Part shown: piece after piece, positions 1-9,338 of the stretch
Position numbering within the stretch: position 1 is the first letter of the stretch
Layout of the letters: each line of letters starts with the position of its first letter
Origin: Arsukibacterium sp. MJ3
GTDB taxonomy: Bacteria > Pseudomonadota > Gammaproteobacteria > Enterobacterales > Alteromonadaceae
Length of the DNA stretch: 64,000 bases
Assembly (NCBI RefSeq): GCF_000987765.1
Contig: NZ_LAHP01000001.1
Location: forward strand, 124,001 to 188,000
Reading direction: 5' to 3'
The notes under the pieces: model-generated
Told to the model about the DNA's origin: nothing
The model's input: the letters and a program-made list of their open reading frames with translations, nothing else
Databases searched by the model: none
Program-made: the position numbers and the translations under genes

Positions 1-401
1 AAATGCGTATAGCCCAAACCTGTTCCTTCCATCAGCTCTGAAATGCTGGCAATGCCCGGTATTAGTGGAATAACGGCATCTTTGCCTGCTTGTAACAGCT
101 CACGGGTTAACCCCGGGCTAATAGCAAATTTAGCACCAGCCGCAATAGCTAAATCCAGTTGTGCGGCAGTGGTAACCGTACCTGCACCGACAATAGCTTG
201 GGGTACTTGTTCGGCTAATAGTTTAATCGCATCCAGTGCTACCGGGGTGCGCAAGGTTACTTCCAGTACCTTAATACCCCCGGCCAGCAATGCTTTTGCC
301 AGCGGTACAGCGTCTGCTAAATCTTTAATTACTATAACGGGAACTACTGCGCCTAGCGCAAATAACTCAGCCGGTTGTAGCTGCCAATTACTAAATGCCA
401 T
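1..401 (-). CDS. eda: KDPG aldolase Eda (3' part beyond window edge)
   Basis: Bifunctional 2-keto-3-deoxy-6-phosphogluconate / 4-hydroxy-2-oxoglutarate aldolase, the last step of the Entner-Doudoroff pathway, splitting KDPG into pyruvate and glyceraldehyde-3-phosphate in the cytoplasm. The first 133 codons are visible and read through the window start without a stop. Typical motifs are present: PVIVIKDLADA near residue 20, then KVLEVTLRT (Glu of the active site), VGAGTV, and AKFAISPGLT in the TIM barrel. The Schiff-base lysine region lies beyond or near the edge. The start codon is 4 nt after the glk stop, so it is the last visible gene of the zwf-pgl-edd-glk-eda operon. The large plus-strand ORF in the same place is a shadow. 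Confidence 0.93.
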   Translation of the reverse strand, partial: MAFSNWQLQPAELFALGAVVPVIVIKDLADAVPLAKALLAGGIKVLEVTLRTPVALDAIKLLAEQVPQAIVGAGTVTTAAQLDLAIAAGAKFAISPGLTRELLQAGKDAVIPLIPGIASISELMEGTGLGYTH

Positions 402-405
402 AAGG

Positions 406-1377
406 TTAACTCGCCAAAGATTGTTTTAAGTAAACTGCAGCACCCAGCAAGCCTGGCTGAGGTGCAGTAACGATAAAAGTGGCGATTTGGCGATTAAATG
501 CGCTAAACCGACCTTTTGCTTCAAAACGGCTTCTAAATTCGCTTTCTGCCAATAATGGCAATAATCTAGGGGCAATGCCTCCTGCCACATAAACGCCACC
601 GAAAGTACTTAGGGTTAGCGCTAAATCGCCGGCAATACTGCCTAAACTAGCAAAAAACTGCGCTACAGTCGCTTTGGCTAAATCAGAGCTGCCCGCTAAA
701 GCCTGGCTGCCAATTTCACCCGCTGACAGCGGTAGCACATCTAGCTGGCGAAATAATGCCAGCCCACGGTAAATAGCTTCTAAGCCCGGACCTGACAATA
801 AACGCTCGGGTGAAACGTGGCCATATTCTTTGGCCAGCATTTGCTGAATAAACCATTCTTGCTCGGTTTGAGCAGCCCAATCAACATGGCCGCCTTCCCC
901 CGGCAATGGCACAAACTGGCCATTACATTGAAGTAAATGCGCAACGCCAAGACCCGTACCCGCCCCCAGCACCGCCATAGGCTTGGTAAGTTGTACTTTG
1001 CCCTGGCCTATCTGCACTTTGTCGTTTTCACCCAGTGCCGGCAAGCACATTGCTACCGCGGTAAAATCGTTCATTACCAGTAAGCGGGTTAACCCAAGCT
1101 GACGTTGCATGGCATTAATTGAAAAATGCCAGTGAAAATTAGTCATACTGACTTCATCATTTGTTACTGGACAAGCAATGGCAATGGCGACATGTTTTAA
1201 TGCCGTTAATTGTTGCTCAAGTTGGTAATGCTGCAGGGCGTCTGCCAAACTCGCAAACGTTGCGCAGGCATACACAGCAACTTTATCCAAATGCAGGCTG
1301 GTTAAATTTACTCGACTAAAACGGGCATTGGTACCGCCAATATCAGCCACTATGGCATAATTAACCCGCTCAGCCAT
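406..1377 (-). CDS. glk: Glucokinase (Glk family)
   Basis: ATP-dependent glucokinase of the bacterial Glk family (323 aa, usual length about 320). It phosphorylates cytoplasmic glucose to feed Zwf and the Entner-Doudoroff route. The N-terminal phosphate-binding motif [11 protein letters not shown] is at residues 10-20. The adenosine/phosphate motif [11 protein letters not shown] and the segment [10 protein letters not shown], with the catalytic/substrate region, follow in the middle. The C-terminal domain has a glycine-rich [12 protein letters not shown] segment. The start overlaps the edd stop by 8 nt, which suggests translational coupling within the operon. Its presence points to uptake of free glucose rather than only PTS-phosphorylated sugar. 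Confidence 0.95.
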   Translation of the reverse strand: MAERVNYAIVADIGGTNARFSRVNLTSLHLDKVAVYACATFASLADALQHYQLEQQLTALKHVAIAIACPVTNDEVSMTNFHWHFSINAMQRQLGLTRLLVMNDFTAVAMCLPALGENDKVQIGQGKVQLTKPMAVLGAGTGLGVAHLLQCNGQFVPLPGEGGHVDWAAQTEQEWFIQQMLAKEYGHVSPERLLSGPGLEAIYRGLALFRQLDVLPLSAGEIGSQALAGSSDLAKATVAQFFASLGSIAGDLALTLSTFGGVYVAGGIAPRLLPLLAESEFRSRFEAKGRFSAFNRQIATFIVTAPQPGLLGAAVYLKQSLAS

Positions 1378-3202
1378 GCAGATGCTCCTCAGTAACGAAT
1401 AAGCTGCAGGCCCCTTGCTCAGCGCCGGTTAATTGACCTCTTAAGGCACCAAGCATTTCTCTTCCCATACCATAAACGTTATGACTTAAATCACAGGTAA
1501 CTTGTGCTCTGGCGTTAAATTCAGTCGCGTCAACCAGTACTTCAAGTTTGCCAGTAGTACCATCAACCAGCATCATATCGCCGGTTTGAATGCGGCCAAT
1601 ACCACCGCCATCAACTGCTTCAGGCGTAACATGAATAGCCGCGGGCACCTTACCTGAGGCGCCAGACATTCTGCCGTCAGTCACCAGCGCTACTTTAAAG
1701 CCTCGGTCTTGCAATACGCCAAGTGGTGGCGTTAATTTGTGCAGTTCTGGCATACCACAGGCTTTAGGCCCTTGAAAACGTACCACAACAATACAGTCTT
1801 TATTCAAATTGCCGGCTTTAAAAGCAGCATCCAACTCATGCTGGCTGTCAAATACCACTGCCGGTGCTTTAATTATCTCGGTCCCTTCACGCAGGGCTGA
1901 CGTTTTTAAAATAGCCCGGCCAATATTGCCCGACAACACCTCTAAGCCACCATGTGCTTTGAACGGTTTAGCAACCGTAGCCAGCACCGTAGTATCCAGT
2001 GACTCTGCTGGTGCATCAACCCAGTGTAATTTACCATTTTTTAACAGTGGCAGCTGGGTATAACGGCGCAGCCCCGGTCCGGCAATCGTCTGTACATCCT
2101 CATGCAACAAGCCGGCATCCAGCAATTCCCTAATCAACAACGCCATACCGCCTGCATGTTGAAAATGGTTAATGTCGGCTTCGCCATTGGGATAAATTCG
2201 GGTTAGTAATGGTGTTGCGGCAGATAATTCGGCAAAGTCATCCCAGTTAACGATATAACCGGCCGACCGTGCTATTGCAACCAAATGCATGGTGTGGTTG
2301 GTAGAGCCGCCTGTGGCGAGCAAGCCCACAATGCCGTTAACCAGCGATTTAGCGTCAATCAGCTTGCCTATGGGTAAATAGTTATCACCCAGTTGGGTAA
2401 GCCGGGTGATCTGGCGCGACACAGCTTTGGTTAGCTCTTCACGCAGCGCACTACCCGGATTAACAAAAGACGCACCGGGTAAATGCAAGCCCATCATTTC
2501 AACCACTAATTGATTTGAGTTGGCGGTACCATAAAAAGTACAGGTGCCAGCAGAATGATAAGACGCTGACTCGGCTTCCAATAATTCTTCTTTGCCTACT
2601 TTGCCTTCAGCAAAGAGCTGACGTACCCTGGCTTTCTCTTTATTAGGAATACCAGAAGGCATAGGACCGGCTGGCACAAAAGCAAAGGGTAAATGGCCAA
2701 AACTTAATGCGGCCATCAATAAACCCGGGACAATTTTGTCACAAATGCCCAGCATCAGCCCACCGTCAAACATATTATGAGATAACCCCACAGCGGCAGA
2801 CATGGCAATAATATCTCGGCTAAGTAAGCTTAGTTCCATGCCGGGCTGGCCTTGAGTAACACCGTCACACATTGCCGGTACACCACCAGCAAACTGCGCC
2901 ACACTGCCTACCTCATTAACCGCTTGCTTTATCAGTGTCGGATAGCTTTCATAGGGTTGATGTGCTGACAACATATCGTTATAAGATGAAATAATACCGA
3001 TATTGGCTTTAATTAAGCTGCGCAGATCAGCCTTGTCTTCTTTATTGCAGGCGGCAAAACCATGCGCCAGATTCCCGCAGCTTAATACGCCACGATGAGG
3101 GCCAGATTGCCCCGCTTCCGCTATCCGCGCCAAATATATAGCACGGCATTTTTCGCTGCGGGCAATAATACGGTCGGTAACTCGTTGAATATCAGCATTC
3201 AT
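1370..3202 (-). CDS. edd: Phosphogluconate dehydratase Edd
   Basis: 6-phosphogluconate dehydratase, an Fe-S enzyme of the IlvD/Edd family, making KDPG. The protein is 610 aa, typical for Edd. Family motifs include [31 protein letters not shown], the cysteine segments around [16 protein letters not shown] and ICDK, and the C-terminal [16 protein letters not shown]. The reading frame can be opened 15 codons further upstream, but the start at 3202 is preferred. It gives the usual N-terminus [12 protein letters not shown] and has an AGAGGAAG-type ribosome binding site just upstream, in the 10-nt gap after pgl. It is co-transcribed with zwf and pgl. Confidence 0.96.
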   Translation of the reverse strand: MNADIQRVTDRIIARSEKCRAIYLARIAEAGQSGPHRGVLSCGNLAHGFAACNKEDKADLRSLIKANIGIISSYNDMLSAHQPYESYPTLIKQAVNEVGSVAQFAGGVPAMCDGVTQGQPGMELSLLSRDIIAMSAAVGLSHNMFDGGLMLGICDKIVPGLLMAALSFGHLPFAFVPAGPMPSGIPNKEKARVRQLFAEGKVGKEELLEAESASYHSAGTCTFYGTANSNQLVVEMMGLHLPGASFVNPGSALREELTKAVSRQITRLTQLGDNYLPIGKLIDAKSLVNGIVGLLATGGSTNHTMHLVAIARSAGYIVNWDDFAELSAATPLLTRIYPNGEADINHFQHAGGMALLIRELLDAGLLHEDVQTIAGPGLRRYTQLPLLKNGKLHWVDAPAESLDTTVLATVAKPFKAHGGLEVLSGNIGRAILKTSALREGTEIIKAPAVVFDSQHELDAAFKAGNLNKDCIVVVRFQGPKACGMPELHKLTPPLGVLQDRGFKVALVTDGRMSGASGKVPAAIHVTPEAVDGGGIGRIQTGDMMLVDGTTGKLEVLVDATEFNARAQVTCDLSHNVYGMGREMLGALRGQLTGAEQGACSLFVTEEHLHG

Positions 3203-3212
3203 AACGCTTCCT

Positions 3213-3902
3213 CTAATTAGCGGCATACATGACAGCCACATCAACATCTGACTGCTGTAAAAATGCCCGGATTGGCATGGTGGTCACATCGGAACCGGCT
3301 TGAGCTAGGCTTAATACCTCAAGCTTACTCTGCCCAACCAGATGTAAAAATAACTTACGGGTATGCAATAACCTCGGCAAACTCAGCGATATACGCTGAT
3401 AAGGTGCCGTTGTTGGATTAACAATTAATACTGGAGCGGCATCCTTGGCTAATCCGGCAGAAAGCTCTTTACTACACGGAAATAGCGACGCGGTATGACC
3501 ATCTTCACCCATTCCTAGGATCACCGCATCAAACTGAGGCAGCGCAACAAGTCTTGGCAAAATAGTGTCAATCGCCAGCTCGGCAGTAGCTGCCTCGGCA
3601 TATAAACTGATAAAAGTGGCAAGCGCCGCATTACCTTGCAGTAAATTGGCTTTTACTAAACGCTCATTACTGTCAGCAGAACCTGGCGCAACGAAGCGCT
3701 CATCGGCGAGTAAAACGGTTACTTTTTGCCAGTCTAGCGCGGCTGTGGCTAATGTATGAAATAAGCCGGTCGGTGTGCGACCGCCGGAAACCACCAGATA
3801 AGCCTGACCGCGATTAGTAATGGCTTCGGTTAAAATAGTAGCCAGTTGCTTAGCAAAGTCATGGTTTAACGCGGTAGTGTCAGTAAATTGATGCAGCTGC
3901 AT
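3213..3902 (-). CDS. pgl: 6-phosphogluconolactonase
   Basis: Hydrolyses 6-phosphogluconolactone to 6-phosphogluconate, the step between Zwf and Edd. It belongs to the NagB/SOL-type phosphogluconolactonase family (229 aa, normal length). Recognisable segments are [13 protein letters not shown] near residue 38, the ADERFV...DSNE stretch near residue 67, and [15 protein letters not shown] near residue 128 with the catalytic His. It lies 15 nt downstream of the zwf stop and 10 nt before edd, so it is an internal operon gene expected to share the HexR-controlled promoter in front of zwf. Confidence 0.95.
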   Translation of the reverse strand: MQLHQFTDTTALNHDFAKQLATILTEAITNRGQAYLVVSGGRTPTGLFHTLATAALDWQKVTVLLADERFVAPGSADSNERLVKANLLQGNAALATFISLYAEAATAELAIDTILPRLVALPQFDAVILGMGEDGHTASLFPCSKELSAGLAKDAAPVLIVNPTTAPYQRISLSLPRLLHTRKLFLHLVGQSKLEVLSLAQAGSDVTTMPIRAFLQQSDVDVAVMYAAN

Positions 3903-3917
3903 TGTGGATAATCCTGT

Positions 3918-5399
3918 TTATTCGTCCCAGTTACGTTCGTCACGGGCTAGCAAGGAAATAGACGCCACCGGCCCCCAGGTACCAGACTGATAGGTTTTCG
4001 CCGGCTCATTGTTATTTTTCCAAGCATTTAAAATACCATCAACCCATTGCCAGGCCTGCTCTACTTCATCGCGGCGCACGAACAAGTACTGATTACCCAA
4101 CATCGCCTCTAATAACAAGCGCTCGTAGGCATCGGCAATACGTTGTGATTTAAACGTTTCGTCGAAGCTTAAATCCAGTTTACTTTGTTGCAGGCGCATG
4201 TGTTCACCCAGCCCGGGGATTTTGTTCATTACCTGAATTTCAACACCTTCATCTGGCTGTAGTCGGATGATCAGTTTATTTGCGGGTAATTCATTGTAGG
4301 TTTCATGAAAAATATTGTGTGGTTGCGGTTTAAAGCAAATAACCACTTCGCTGTGTTTTTTCGGCATACGTTTGCCTGTCCGCAAATAAAACGGCACACC
4401 AGCCCAGCGCCAATTATCAATATCTACTTTAATTGCCACAAAGGTTTCAGTGCGGCTACCGGCACGGGCACCTTCTTCTTCCAGATAACCGGGCACTTGT
4501 TTACCGCTGACAAAACCACTGGCATATTGGCCGCGCACTGTTTTTTCCTGAACATTACTGCTGTCAATACGCCGCAGTGCTTTTAATACTTTAAGTTTTT
4601 CATCCCGGATACTGTCAGCATCCAGGCGGGCTGGTGGCTCCATGGCAATTAACGATAACACCTGCAATAAATGGTTTTGTACCATGTCACGCATTTGACC
4701 GGCATCATCGTAATAACTCCAACGCCCTTCTACCCCAACTTCTTCCGCCACGGTAATTTGCACATGATCTATAGCGTTATGATCCCAATTCGACGCAAAA
4801 ATAGCATTGGCAAAACGCAACGCTAATAAATTCAGTACCGTTTCTTTACCAAGATAATGATCAATACGATAAATCTGACATTCTTTAAAATGTTCTGCCA
4901 CATGATCATTAATAACAATAGATGACGCTAAGTTATGGCCAATAGGTTTTTCCAATACCACACGCGAAGGCTCTGCGGCCAAACCTGCTGTGGCTAAGCC
5001 TTTACATAAGTCACCAAACAATGCAGGCGGTGTGGCGAAGTAGCTTACCGTGGTGCGCTTACCAGGGTCGACCAATTCACTGAGCTTTTTATAATCATTG
5101 GTTTGGGTGAGATCAAGTTGCACATACAGCAATTTAGCCGCAAGTTGCTGCCAAACCGTTTCATCTAACGTTTCTTTTTTTAAAAAAGTGGTCAGATTAG
5201 TTTTAACCATCTCAGTGTAGCTGCTGTTATCCATGTTATCGCGGGCTACGCCAATAATACGGGAGTCCGCAGCCAGTAAACCAGCTTTCTCTAATTGATA
5301 GAGTGCCGGGAGTAATTTACGACGCGCTAAATCACCTTTAGTACCGAATAAAATTAAATCACAGGCATTGTTCTGAGCATGTTGTGCTGTGGTTGTCAT
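3918..5399 (-). CDS. zwf: Glucose-6-phosphate 1-dehydrogenase
   Basis: NADP-linked oxidation of glucose-6-phosphate, the entry to the oxidative pentose phosphate and Entner-Doudoroff routes. The protein is 493 aa with the N-terminal nucleotide-binding segment LILFGTKGDLARRKLLPALY (a GTKGDLARRK variant of the common GASGDLTKRK), VLEKPIGHNL, and the signature RIDHYLGKE with the catalytic-site His/Lys. A start 5 codons upstream is possible, but the ATG at 5399 has a well spaced AAGGG in front. It is the first gene of the zwf-pgl-edd-glk-eda operon. A perfect HexR-type palindrome sits about 80-100 nt upstream. Confidence 0.96.
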   Translation of the reverse strand: MTTTAQHAQNNACDLILFGTKGDLARRKLLPALYQLEKAGLLAADSRIIGVARDNMDNSSYTEMVKTNLTTFLKKETLDETVWQQLAAKLLYVQLDLTQTNDYKKLSELVDPGKRTTVSYFATPPALFGDLCKGLATAGLAAEPSRVVLEKPIGHNLASSIVINDHVAEHFKECQIYRIDHYLGKETVLNLLALRFANAIFASNWDHNAIDHVQITVAEEVGVEGRWSYYDDAGQMRDMVQNHLLQVLSLIAMEPPARLDADSIRDEKLKVLKALRRIDSSNVQEKTVRGQYASGFVSGKQVPGYLEEEGARAGSRTETFVAIKVDIDNWRWAGVPFYLRTGKRMPKKHSEVVICFKPQPHNIFHETYNELPANKLIIRLQPDEGVEIQVMNKIPGLGEHMRLQQSKLDLSFDETFKSQRIADAYERLLLEAMLGNQYLFVRRDEVEQAWQWVDGILNAWKNNNEPAKTYQSGTWGPVASISLLARDERNWDE

Positions 5400-5480
5400 G
5401 TCTGACCCTTGCAATATTGTGTAATTTTACAACAATTAACGCATAGTAACGCGCGAAATAGTCGCTGTAAACCCGATTTG

Positions 5481-5497
5481 TTGTAATTTAATTACAA
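5481..5497. promoter_or_regulatory. HexR operator between zwf and hexR
   Basis: A perfect 17-nt inverted repeat, TTGTAATTTAATTACAA, matches the known HexR box (TGTARTTWAATTACA type). It lies in the divergent zwf/hexR intergenic region, about 82 nt from the zwf start and 176 nt from the hexR start. It could regulate both directions. A weaker related element, TGTAATTTTACA, is at 5420-5431, closer to zwf. That HexR represses zwf/edd genes until KDPG accumulates is established for Pseudomonas and Shewanella; its action here is inferred. Confidence 0.85.
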
Positions 5498-5672
5498 GAC
5501 AACTTATATTTTGACTACTCTTACATATTAAGGCAGCCTTAGCCAAGTAATTACAGTTTTGTGGTAAATTTAATACTGTTTTGTTGTTTAACTTGGTGTA
5601 TAACCACACAAGCAACAACGGTAATAGACTTTAGGTGCCAGCTTAACAACTTATAACATCAGGAATTATTTG

Positions 5673-6530
5673 ATGAACGTACTGGAAAAAATTGTGAGTA
5701 GCGCAACGAGCTTTAGCAAATCTGAGCGTAAAGTTGCCGATATTATTCTGGCTAATCCGCAGATCACCATTCACAGTAGTATAGCAGCACTGGCTAAAAT
5801 GGCGGATGTAAGCGAACCAACAGTTAATCGGTTTTGTCGCCGGCTCGACACCAAAGGTTTTCCTGATTTTAAATTACATTTAGCGCAAAGTCTGGCTAAT
5901 GGCACCCCCTATGTTAACCGACACGTTGAAGAAGACGATGGTCCGGAGGCTTACACGGCAAAAATTTTTGAGTCTACCATGGCGGCACTCGATACGGCGC
6001 GCCAACGGGTCGATATTAATATGATTAACCGCGCGGTTGATGTTCTTACTCAAGCAAAAAAAATCTCATTTTTTGGTTTAGGCGCTTCCGCCTCGGTGGC
6101 GCATGATGCGCAAAATAAATTTTTCCGTTTTAACGTTCCGGTAGTATGTTTTGATGACATTGTTATGCAAAGAATGTCAGCCATTAACAGCTCTGATGGT
6201 GATGTAGTGGTGTGTATAAGCCACACTGGCCGCACTAAAAATTTGTGTGACATCGCAGCAATAGCACGGGAAAACGATGCTACAGTCATTGGCATAACCG
6301 CTTATGACAGCCCATTAGCGCGTGAGTGCACCTTGGTATTATCATTGGATGTACCAGAAGATACCGATATGTACATGCCGATGGCGTCCAGAGTCGCTCA
6401 GTTGGTGTTAATTGATATTCTGGCCACCGGTTTTACCTTACGCCGTGGCAGTAAATTCCGGGAAAATCTGAAAAAAGTCAAAGACAGCCTTCGCGGTTCC
6501 CGTTTTGAAAAGAAAGACTTCACTAATTAA
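5673..6530 (+). CDS. hexR: HexR, RpiR-family transcriptional regulator
   Basis: Transcription factor of the RpiR family that senses KDPG and controls central carbon genes. The 285-aa protein has an N-terminal HTH_6 domain (about residues 1-77, including SISALAKMADVSEPTVNRF-like helix-turn-helix residues) and a C-terminal SIS sugar-isomerase domain (about 110-270, with FFGLGASASVAHDAQNKFFR and ISHTGRTKNL). An upstream TTG is possible, but the ATG giving MNVLEKI matches the family N-terminus and has AGGA about 8 nt before it. It is divergent from the zwf operon and upstream of pyk; both have perfect HexR boxes in front. Confidence 0.95.
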   Translation: MNVLEKIVSSATSFSKSERKVADIILANPQITIHSSIAALAKMADVSEPTVNRFCRRLDTKGFPDFKLHLAQSLANGTPYVNRHVEEDDGPEAYTAKIFESTMAALDTARQRVDINMINRAVDVLTQAKKISFFGLGASASVAHDAQNKFFRFNVPVVCFDDIVMQRMSAINSSDGDVVVCISHTGRTKNLCDIAAIARENDATVIGITAYDSPLARECTLVLSLDVPEDTDMYMPMASRVAQLVLIDILATGFTLRRGSKFRENLKKVKDSLRGSRFEKKDFTN

Positions 6531-6614
6531 TCAGCCTAATTAAACGGCGTAGTCTCATTACAGCTTAGCTAACAGCACCTACCTATCGTTTATGACAATA
6601 ATGTCGCTGTATTC

Positions 6615-6629
6615 TGTAATTAAATTACA
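6615..6629. promoter_or_regulatory. HexR operator in front of pyk
   Basis: The 15-nt perfect palindrome TGTAATTAAATTACA matches the HexR box consensus exactly. It is centred about 56 nt before the pyk start, in the 147-nt hexR-pyk gap. This indicates that pyruvate kinase is under direct HexR control, separately from any hexR read-through. Confidence 0.88.
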
Positions 6630-6677
6630 TTACACTTAACTATATGTTCGATCCGCGTTCAACAGCAGGAGCATCTG

Positions 6678-8114
6678 ATGCCAAGAAGAACCAAAATTGT
6701 CGCCACCCTCGGCCCCGCAACCAATACTCAACTCTCTATTGAAAAACTGATCAGTGCTGGTGCCACCGTCTTCAGGCTTAATTTTTCGCATGGCAGTGCA
6801 GATGACCATCGTGAGCGAGCGAAGATGGTGCGGGCGGCAGCCGCTAAGTTGGGTGAACATGTTGCCATACTGGGTGACTTACAAGGCCCGAAAATTCGTG
6901 TCTCTACCTTTAAAGAAGGTACGGTACTATTAGCTGAGGGCCAGCAATTTGTATTAGACGCGAGTCTGGCGAAGGGCGAAGGTGATCACCACCAGGTGGG
7001 TATTGATTACAAAGCACTGCCGCAAGATGTAAGCGCCGGTGATTTGTTGCTGCTGGACGATGGCAGGATCCAGTTATACGTAGAAAAGGTAGAAGGTGAC
7101 AGAGTTTATACCAAGGTTACTGTCGGCGGTAAGTTGAGTAACAATAAAGGTATTAACCGCCAGGGAGGTGGTTTAACTGCCCCTGCCCTGACTGAAAAAG
7201 ATAAAGCCGATATTATTACCGCCGCTGAAATTGATGTTGATTTTTTAGCCGTGTCTTTCCCGCGCTGCGGCGATGATATGCGCTTGGCGCGGCAATTGGC
7301 CCAAGCTGCCGGCTCCGAAGCACGGTTAATGGCAAAAATAGAACGTGCTGAAGCGGTCGCTGACAATGCCACACTGGATGATATAATCCTCGCCTCTGAT
7401 GCTGTAATGGTTGCACGGGGTGATTTAGGTGTAGAAATTGGTGATGCCGAGCTGGTTGGCCAGCAAAAACGTATTATTGCCCGCTCACGTCAGCTTAATC
7501 GGGTGGTAATAACCGCAACCCAAATGATGGAAAGCATGATTGAAAGCCCAATGCCAACTCGGGCTGAAGTAATGGATGTAGCAAACGCCGTGCTAGATGG
7601 CACTGATGCGGTTATGTTGTCAGCAGAAACGGCTGCAGGTAAGTACCCGACTGAAACGGTTATAGCCATGGCCCGGGTATGTGATGGCGCAGAAAAGCAC
7701 CCCAGCGTGCAAATATCAAAACACCGGATGGACGTAGCCTTTACTGAAATTAGCGAAACCATCGCGTTATCGGCTATGTATGCGGCTAATCATTTAGCCG
7801 ATATTAAAGCTATTATTACCTTAACAGAATCGGGTTATACGGCAAAACTAATGTCGCGTATAACGTCGCCGCAGCCTATTTATGCGCTGTCAAGACACAG
7901 CAAAACACTAAATAAAATGGCGCTTTATCGTGGTGTTTATCCGGCGTTTTTTGATAGCACAGCCTTAGTAGAACAATCACTGGCCGATGCTGCTATAAAT
8001 GCCATTCGTAGCCAAGCCGGCTTAAAAAGTGGTGATCTGGTGATAATGACCCATGGTGATGTAATGGAAACTATCGGTGCCTCTAACACCTGTAAAATTG
8101 TTCAGGTTAAATAA
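6678..8114 (+). CDS. pyk: Pyruvate kinase
   Basis: Converts phosphoenolpyruvate and ADP to pyruvate and ATP. The 478-aa length and N-terminus [17 protein letters not shown] are typical of the PykA (type II) form in gammaproteobacteria. Visible motifs are [12 protein letters not shown], the B-domain entry [26 protein letters not shown] (catalytic Lys and metal-binding Glu), [13 protein letters not shown], and [20 protein letters not shown] good AGGAG ribosome binding site is present. An ideal intrinsic terminator follows directly, so it is probably monocistronic. Confidence 0.96.
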   Translation: MPRRTKIVATLGPATNTQLSIEKLISAGATVFRLNFSHGSADDHRERAKMVRAAAAKLGEHVAILGDLQGPKIRVSTFKEGTVLLAEGQQFVLDASLAKGEGDHHQVGIDYKALPQDVSAGDLLLLDDGRIQLYVEKVEGDRVYTKVTVGGKLSNNKGINRQGGGLTAPALTEKDKADIITAAEIDVDFLAVSFPRCGDDMRLARQLAQAAGSEARLMAKIERAEAVADNATLDDIILASDAVMVARGDLGVEIGDAELVGQQKRIIARSRQLNRVVITATQMMESMIESPMPTRAEVMDVANAVLDGTDAVMLSAETAAGKYPTETVIAMARVCDGAEKHPSVQISKHRMDVAFTEISETIALSAMYAANHLADIKAIITLTESGYTAKLMSRITSPQPIYALSRHSKTLNKMALYRGVYPAFFDSTALVEQSLADAAINAIRSQAGLKSGDLVIMTHGDVMETIGASNTCKIVQVK

Positions 8115-8142
8115 GTTTAAACAAGCCTACTTTAAATATTAA

Positions 8143-8185
8143 AATAGCAACAAAAAAGGGCCTCAGGCCCTTTTTTGTTGCTATT
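8143..8185. terminator. Bidirectional intrinsic terminator after pyk
   Basis: A perfect 20-bp stem with a TCA loop: the left arm ends in AAAAAAGGGCC and the right arm starts GGCCCTTTTTT. Each strand therefore gives a GC-rich stem followed by a T run. It lies between the convergent pyk and DMT-permease genes and can serve both. Confidence 0.93.
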
Positions 8186-8193
8186 AACCTCAT

Positions 8194-9165
8194 TTAAAAC
8201 ACATCACGTTGTAATTTACGCACCCGACGTGCAGCACGATACTGCACAAACTGCGGCGCTAACGCAGTTAGCGCCGAACCGGTTACCACCATTAGCGCGC
8301 CAAACCAAGACCAGATATTTAATTGTTGTGGTACTAAAAAATCAGGAAACAACCACCCCGTTATATTTGCAAACAAAATAGTAAACAACGGCGTAAGCGC
8401 CAAAACTGCACTTACTTTAGACGCTTCCCAGTGATGCAATGCTTCGGCAAAAGCGCCATAGGCCACCACCGTATTTAAACAGCAAAAAACCAACAGTGCC
8501 CAGTGCAAATTCGTCATAGTAAGAAAGGGGGTAAAATCAGCAACCGGCATAAAACAAATCGTACCCGCAACATACAGCAAGTACATAATTTGTTTAGAGC
8601 TGAAATTAACTAATAACTGTTTTTGCGCTAGCGCATAGGCCGCCCAGGTAATTCCGGCGGCGATAATTAATAAAACCCCCATGGTTTCACTGCCTGCCTG
8701 TGTTACCAGATCAACCAGTCGCTCGTTAAAAAACAGCAATAAGCCACCCAGCAAGGTAAACGCACCTATTTTTTGCCATAACAAGAGTCTTTCTTTAAAA
8801 ATAACAATGCCACCCAGCATCATTAAAAACGGTGCCAGTTGAATAACAACTTGGCCAGTCTCAGCATTCAGATAATTTAAACCGCTTAAAAACATAATGT
8901 AGTTCGACAATAAACCGACAATGGCAATCAGCATTAATCTCGCGACTTTAGCGTTATACAGCAGTTTTAATGCCGGCAATTTGCCACGGGCCGCCAACCA
9001 TAGTCCAACAATAAGGGCTGCGGCTAAAAACCGAATGGCAGTAATGGTATTAGCTGACATAATAACCAGCAAACTTTTCAGGGCTATGGGTAATATGCCC
9101 CATAACACGGCAGTAGTTAATGCCAGCAGCAATCCTATCAGACTTTTTCCGGTAATTTGATGCAT
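8194..9165 (-). CDS. EamA/DMT-superfamily permease
   Basis: Inner-membrane transporter of the drug/metabolite (EamA) family, 323 aa. About ten hydrophobic segments can be seen in two repeats of five, for example LIGLLLALTTAVLWGILPIA at the N-terminus and VSAVLALTPLFTILFANITG near residue 250. The N-terminal repeat contains the common TAIRFLAAALIVGLWL segment. A short basic tail follows the last helix. The substrate cannot be told from sequence; relatives export amino acids, metabolites or drugs. It converges on pyk, sharing the terminator. Confidence 0.85.
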   Translation of the reverse strand: MHQITGKSLIGLLLALTTAVLWGILPIALKSLLVIMSANTITAIRFLAAALIVGLWLAARGKLPALKLLYNAKVARLMLIAIVGLLSNYIMFLSGLNYLNAETGQVVIQLAPFLMMLGGIVIFKERLLLWQKIGAFTLLGGLLLFFNERLVDLVTQAGSETMGVLLIIAAGITWAAYALAQKQLLVNFSSKQIMYLLYVAGTICFMPVADFTPFLTMTNLHWALLVFCCLNTVVAYGAFAEALHHWEASKVSAVLALTPLFTILFANITGWLFPDFLVPQQLNIWSWFGALMVVTGSALTALAPQFVQYRAARRVRKLQRDVF

Positions 9166-9338
9166 AAGCTAGGGTTATCCTCAGACTGTCGATTGCCGAC
9201 AGTTTAACAAACGTTATTGTGGCTTATTTACCGCATCACTGTCGCGTACATTGTTAAACTTTGCGACAAATCAAGTGCTTTCGCTGTTCAATCACTATAC
9301 TAAGCAAGCTACGGGGCACCATCAATATGGGGTATATC

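Noticed and set aside
43-429. Plus-strand ORF of 128 aa at the left edge
   Set aside because: It is antisense to eda, whose minus-strand translation has clear aldolase motifs; low-complexity Ala/Ser-rich shadow.
8143-8185. Possible insertion-sequence terminal repeat
   Set aside because: The 20-bp perfect inverted repeat has a 3-nt loop and T runs and lies between convergent genes, so it is a terminator.
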